This document shows positions 59,399-64,000 of a stretch of DNA of 64,000 nucleotides, one piece after another; positions within the stretch are counted from its first letter, which is position 1; each line of letters opens with the position of its first letter. The stretch is taken from NCBI GenBank assembly GCA_946406115.1, contig OX291551.1:9052001-9116000 (forward strand), given 5' to 3'. A program made the translations under genes and the position numbers. Below the pieces are notes generated by a model, which saw nothing but the letters and a program-made list of their open reading frames with translations, searched no databases and was not told where the DNA came from. Origin of the DNA: Apoda limacodes. Its lineage: Eukaryota > Arthropoda > Insecta > Lepidoptera > Limacodidae.

Positions 59399-59815
59399 TT
59401 AGCACCATTTCGATTGTGTTTTGGAGATTTATTTATTCATTTATATCATATTTTTATTAATTTTCTCCCAATTGTGATGAAAAACATTGTGTAACATGGG
59501 CGGTACCGAAATTTCTAATTAAAGTCATTAAAGCCTTCCGCCTTACCTAAGCCTTTGGCATTTGGCTTCTAAATAGCCTCTAGTTAGTAATTTATTCTTA
59601 CCACCGTGCCGATTAAGAAGTTAATTTACAGTAAGATTTTATTACGCATATTGTATTACTGTAAACTAAAGCGAAACAAAGTTCTGCATAGAGATATGCA
59701 TACGAGTAAAAACAATTTTATCAATCATAAAGCATAAACATACATTAAACATTCATTTATACCTTGGATTAGACTATATGTTTTATTCTCTTATATATTT
59801 AAAATCTTAACTTAC

Positions 59816-59893
59816 CATTTGCTCGAGTCGTTTTAAAAGTATTAACTAGCCTACCTAGCCTAACTAAGCCTACAGTGTTGCCGTTGTTTCCAG
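59816..59893 (-). CDS. Enlarged microexon A, copy 9 (78 nt)
   Basis: Identical to the 78-nt exon at 19292, including the 21-nt insert encoding the Leu/Arg-rich stretch; phase 1-1 kept. It is the transcript-most 5' exon visible in the window. Confidence 0.65.
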
Positions 59894-60097
59894 CTGCGAA
59901 AATGATTTAAATATACTAATTACTAAAATACAATGGGAAAAACACGAATCCCGTCCCCAAAAGTAGCGTTTCGAAATATTATGAACATCATGTAGATATC
60001 TTCGTATGCATGTATGTATTTGCTCTAACTTTTATTAATTGTTAATGGGATCGGATTTCATTAAGAAGTATTGTGCTTCAACTTAAGGAATATCATA

Positions 60098-60294
60098 GGC
60101 TGGGTTCCGCTAACTAACTTTGAAGTTAACCAGTCGCTAAAATTGCGAGATTGTATGGAAATTTCTATCGTCAGGTGATTTGCTGAACTTTGACTTGGCC
60201 GGTTAATTTTAAAAATAGCTGAAATGCAAATTTTTATAAAATCTCCCATTTTTGACGACTGGTTAACGTTAAAGTTACTTAGTTCAACCCTGCC
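60098..60294. repeat. Complete 197-bp MITE, second copy
   Basis: Copy of 19574-19770 with TA on both sides. Confidence 0.75.
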
Positions 60295-60306
60295 TAAGTG
60301 TATAAT

Positions 60307-62133
60307 AGCCTTGGGTAACTCCGGACATAACTATATCTTTGGATATATATCTGAGGCCGGATATGTTACAACTCCTTCACGTTGCAGGAAATAAACATGT
60401 CCTATATCCAGGGAGTTAACGAACCAATCCAAATAAACAGCGGAGCGTGTCGCCCGTGTCCGTGATGCGGAGCGGCTGTATAGCGATGCACGCATATCAC
60501 TAAAGGTGAGAGAGAGACAGAGCTAGCGTTGAAACTAGAGAGCGAAATAGTAACGTTTTCGTGTCTTGCTTATAAGCGATCTCAGCGCTTTTTAAAATCA
60601 CGCCTGCTAAATCCAATGTATATGCAATGGGATACGAATTTCCGTGCAATACGCTAAAAAGCACTTAAACCGCTTATTAATTAAGTGGACGTTTTTTGTC
60701 TTCAATTCAATTGTTTGTTTACGTAGGTATGTACATACTATAGATTAGTACTTACTTCAATAAACTCAAACTCAAATCAAACTTTATTCAAGTCGGTTTC
60801 TAAGAACACTTTTGAATCGTCAATACAATGTAAACAATGTTAATTTCTGCCAAAAAGAGCTGGTAAGAAGTTCCATTTAAAGTAGTAATACAATACTTTG
60901 ATAATTAGCTAAAGAGTATACAATATGTACCAATACAATAGATAATAAAAAATAAGTAAGTAAGCTACTAAAACAAAGCCAAACATTTTAATTTTTTTTT
61001 GTTTTTATGTAGCATAGGGGGCGCACCATGTGAAGCGTCAAATATCGTTAATTGAGAGAGGGAATTTAGATATTTAAGAGAATTCCGATATTTAATAGTA
61101 CTAGTGGCATTAGCGCCATCATAATTAAATTTTTGCACAATCATATGTACATACATATATTTACATGTATTAAAAATTATTCATACTATCCATGAATATA
61201 ATATAAATATAAATATTATAAATGCGAAAGTAAATCTGTCTGTTACCTTTTCGCGGTGAAACCACTGTACCGATCAAGATGAAATTTGGCATGCAGGTAG
61301 TTTTGAGTCCTGGATAAGGACATAAGCTACTTAAAAACGTCAAGTATTATTCGTTTAGTAACTGAGGAGTTGCCGTTGAAATCCTACACCGATGACCGAA
61401 TACTAAGAATACAAAGAAGTTTGCAAGAGCAGACCAGCCTCCACAGTGGCACCCGTTAACAAGTATGACACATGAATCAGCCATCGCTTCGCTCAACCAT
61501 GTTTTAGGGAACGTAACGACCCGACGCACATGCCACCACCGCAGAGACTTTGAGAGAGCATGACACAATAGTTTTAAGTTATAACCTCTGTTTAGTGACG
61601 TGCGCGTGAATATCTGTTAGAAAAATATAATATAAGTGTCAATGATTACTAGCGTATTTGATGAGTGTTTGTTTATAAATAATTATTATCGTTTACTTTC
61701 CTGGTAGGGTTCCTAAGAAATGACTAGTCAAAAAAAGCCCGAGAAAAAAGGAATAAAAACAAAACAAAAAAAAAAAAGAAAATTATGTAAATTATAACAG
61801 ATAATCATTGTCCATACTATTTGATTTTTAAATACGCCAATCAAATATGTTTATTCATAACTATTTGATTGATAGTCTTAAGCCTATTAAGTATTAAGGG
61901 ATATCAAATAGTATCTATCTATAACAAGCGAGGGATATACTAACGATTTGTGCACTCGTGATTGAAAGGTACGAAATCGATCCGAGGATTCATTTGACCG
62001 CGGTGTGCCAGAAAATTAAATATTTCCGCGGATATATTTAGCAGATATGGATATGCGAAGCGGATTATGTAACTTTAATCGGAATGATATGTGACATATT
62101 TAATCTTTGTCCGGAGTTACTTAGTCCATGGCT
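60307..62133. mobile_element. 1,827-bp TIR element, copy 2
   Basis: Same length, ends and AGTGTATAAT duplication (60297-60306 and 62134-62143) as 19783-21609. The nested fragments are at 60748-60879, 61218-61344 and 61397-61574. It was duplicated with its module (offset 40,524). Confidence 0.75.
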
Positions 62134-62734
62134 AGTGTATAATATACCCATACCATACCTATATAAGACTATGCTATATTTAGCTGTCAACGTGATGGAT
62201 TGATCTATACAAACTTCCAGCCACATTTTGCAATATATGTATTATCTTTCGCCTACGTTATAACACAAATTTTTGTTGAGAAATAATTAAAAAAAAAGAT
62301 GAAGAAAGTTCCAACAAAAATTATCTAACTGCTAATATGAAAATGGAGCTCGAGCGAGCGCTGACCCACTTAAAGTATTCGAAAATTTGTGAACAGGCAG
62401 TAACACATAACATAATGTTTTTTAAACTATTAAATACTAGTTCAAAATTAGTAACATATATAATGATATGTAGACGCTTTGATGAACTTCCTGCGGTATT
62501 TTAGCAATTTAAAACGAAAATAAGAAACTTCTTATTTTTTTTAATACTAACAATTTTTAATATCGCAACGTCTTACTGTCATAAAGTCTAGTTATGCTAT
62601 GGTTTCCATAAAGTAAAAATATTTAAATGGCTTTTTAACAATTGTCTATCTTTCAAAACATAACCAAAATCCTAAAAAAAATAATTAAATAGGTAAAAAC
62701 CTATTTCTCTGAGCAGAATATAAGTTTTTCTCTT

Positions 62735-64000
62735 TCCATAACGCAGCGGGAGGTCAGGCGGGCGTTGCTCTCTTTAGACGTTCATAAGTCGAGTGGGACA
62801 GACGGTATACCAGCAGTGGTGCTTAAGCAGTGTGCTCCTGAGTTATGTCCTGTAGTCACGCGCCTCTTCGCGCATTCCTACCACACTAGGCAATTTCCGT
62901 CTCCATGGAAGACTGCGAATGTGCACCCGGTGCCCAAAAAGGGCGATAGATCAGATCCATCGAATTACAGGCCTATCGCTATTACCTCTCTCCTCTCTAA
63001 GGTGATGGAGCGTGTGATCAACACACAGCTTCTAAGATACCTAGAAGTACACGATCTGGTCAGTGACCGTCAATATGGCTTTCGCCACGGTCGCTCGACT
63101 GGTGACCTTCTAGTGTATCTCACACACCGATGGGCACTAGCCATTGAGAGTCAGGGGGAGGCATTGGCATGTAGCCTGGACATAGCGAAGGCGTTCGATC
63201 GGGTCTGGCACCGCGGTCTTCTATCGAAGTTGACATCTTACGGAGTGCCCGAGGGTTTGTGCAAATGGGTGGCTAGGTTTTTGTCCGGCAGACGCATACG
63301 AACCGTAGTTGACGGTAGTTGCTCTGATAGCATGGACATTAATGCTGGTGTCCCGCAAGGCTCTGTGCTGTCTCCTACGCTGTTTCTACTGCATATCAAT
63401 GACATGTTGGACATCAACAACATACATTGCTATGCAGATGACAGTACTGGAGACGCTTTTTACACGGGTCGTGCAAACATCCCTCGTTCCGTTGTGGAGG
63501 AAAACCGCGGAGAACTTGTGTCTCAAATCGAGACCACACTGTCCCAGGTCTCTGACTGGGGACGGGTAAACTTGGTCCGATTCAACCCTACAAAGACACA
63601 AGTGTGCGCGTTCACCGCTAAGAAAACTCCATTCACTGTGGTCCCACAATTCCAAAACACTCCCCTCTCCATCTCCAAGAGCATTGGGATCCTTGGTGTC
63701 GACATCTCCAGCGATGTTCAGTTCCGAGATCATTTACAAAATAAGGTGAAGCTGGCGTCCAAAAAACTTGGTGTACTCAACAGAGCGAAGCAGTACTTCA
63801 CGTCGGGGCAAAGGTTGTTACTTTACAAGTCGCAAGTTCGGCCCCATATGGAGTACTGCTGCCATCTCTGGGCAGGTGCACCCGGATACCAGCCTGGCCC
63901 TTTTGACTCGGTTCAACGACGGGCTGTGAGAATTGTCGACGATTCCAAACTCACTTGCGGTATCGAGCCCTTAAGTCTGAGGAGAGACTTTGCCTCACTG
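62735..64000 (+). mobile_element. LINE reverse transcriptase, copy 9, cut by window edge
   Basis: Same 5' deletion class as 22208 (AGTTTTTCTCTTTCCATAAC at the junction). The frame from about 62765 is open to the window end, with LDIAKAFD, GVPQGSVLSP and YADD present. The usual ATG is deleted, and the 3' part lies outside. Confidence 0.85.

Larger units (their letters stand above)
574..59893 (-). other. Partial host gene made of 25 tandem phase 1-1 exons
   Basis: All 25 exons share the acceptor ...GCAG then CTGGAA, and the end GCAAATG then GTAAGT. Each ends with the first base of a codon and begins with the last two (G plus CT gives Ala), so A, B and C exons join in any combination without changing frame. 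Spliced together they give 8,892 nt, 2,964 residues. No initiator exon, signal peptide or terminal exon is visible, so the gene extends beyond both window edges. The product is Asn/Thr/Ser/Gly/Pro-rich, lacks Cys, and is unrecognised. Mucin-like, silk-associated or matrix glycoprotein is inference from composition only. Confidence 0.8.
1..64000. repeat. Tandem array of ~4-9 kb exon-plus-transposon modules
   Basis: Microexon A recurs at 1001, 8756, 14545, 19292, 28663, 35975, 41762, 48952, 55716 and 59816, with near-identical flanks each time. Plus-strand order in a full module is A exon, MITE, LINE reverse transcriptase, Tc1-like remnant, C exon, SINE, B exon, next A exon. Size differences come from presence or absence of the LINE, a 656-bp LINE tail, a 1,827-bp TIR element, a ~700-bp spacer, a ~320-bp intron block and the variable length of exon C. 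By eye copies differ by roughly 1-3 percent outside indels; no alignment was run. Confidence 0.93.

Overview
The window is insect-like, most probably lepidopteran, genomic DNA. It is AT-rich, has no bacterial-type operons, has canonical GT-AG splice signals, and is dense in retroelement 3' tails, a tRNA-type SINE, Tc1-like remnants and MITEs of kinds common in moths and butterflies. The species cannot be read from the sequence.

The window is one large tandem array. A module of about 4 to 9 kb recurs ten times, partly or fully. On the minus strand each module carries exons of one host gene. These are a 57-nt microexon 'A' (ten copies, two enlarged to 78 nt), a 57-nt microexon 'B' (eight copies) and a long exon 'C' of 639-1983 nt (seven copies). 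All 25 exons begin after a ...(C/T)GCAG acceptor with CTGGAA and end with GCAAATG before a GTAAGT donor. All are phase 1-1 and all are open, so any number can be joined in frame (8,892 nt, 2,964 residues in this window alone). Transcript order is A-B-C, A-B-C and so on from right to left; both gene ends lie outside. The product is an Asn/Thr/Ser/Gly/Pro-rich, Cys-free protein full of N-glycosylation sequons. C exons carry 3 to 11 copies of a 56-residue repeat set inside what looks like an ancestral 19-residue exon. Its function is unknown; a secreted mucin-like, silk-like or matrix protein is an inference.

The introns hold passengers amplified with the array: eight copies of one 5'-truncated non-LTR retrotransposon (reverse transcriptase ORF on the plus strand), nine Tc1-like transposase remnants, a Tc1/mariner-type MITE with TA target duplication, SINE remnants, a 656-bp LINE 3' fragment (two copies) and a 1,827-bp terminal-inverted-repeat element with a 10-bp target duplication (two copies). 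Two RT insertions keep a 45-bp target-site duplication and two modules keep the unoccupied site, so the insertion can be dated relative to the duplications.

Large blocks repeat at offsets of about 27.2 kb, 20.3 kb and 40.5 kb, and several modules are mosaics. This suggests repeated unequal crossing-over or gene conversion; an assembly artefact must also be considered. No rRNA, confident tRNA gene, CRISPR array or promoter was seen.
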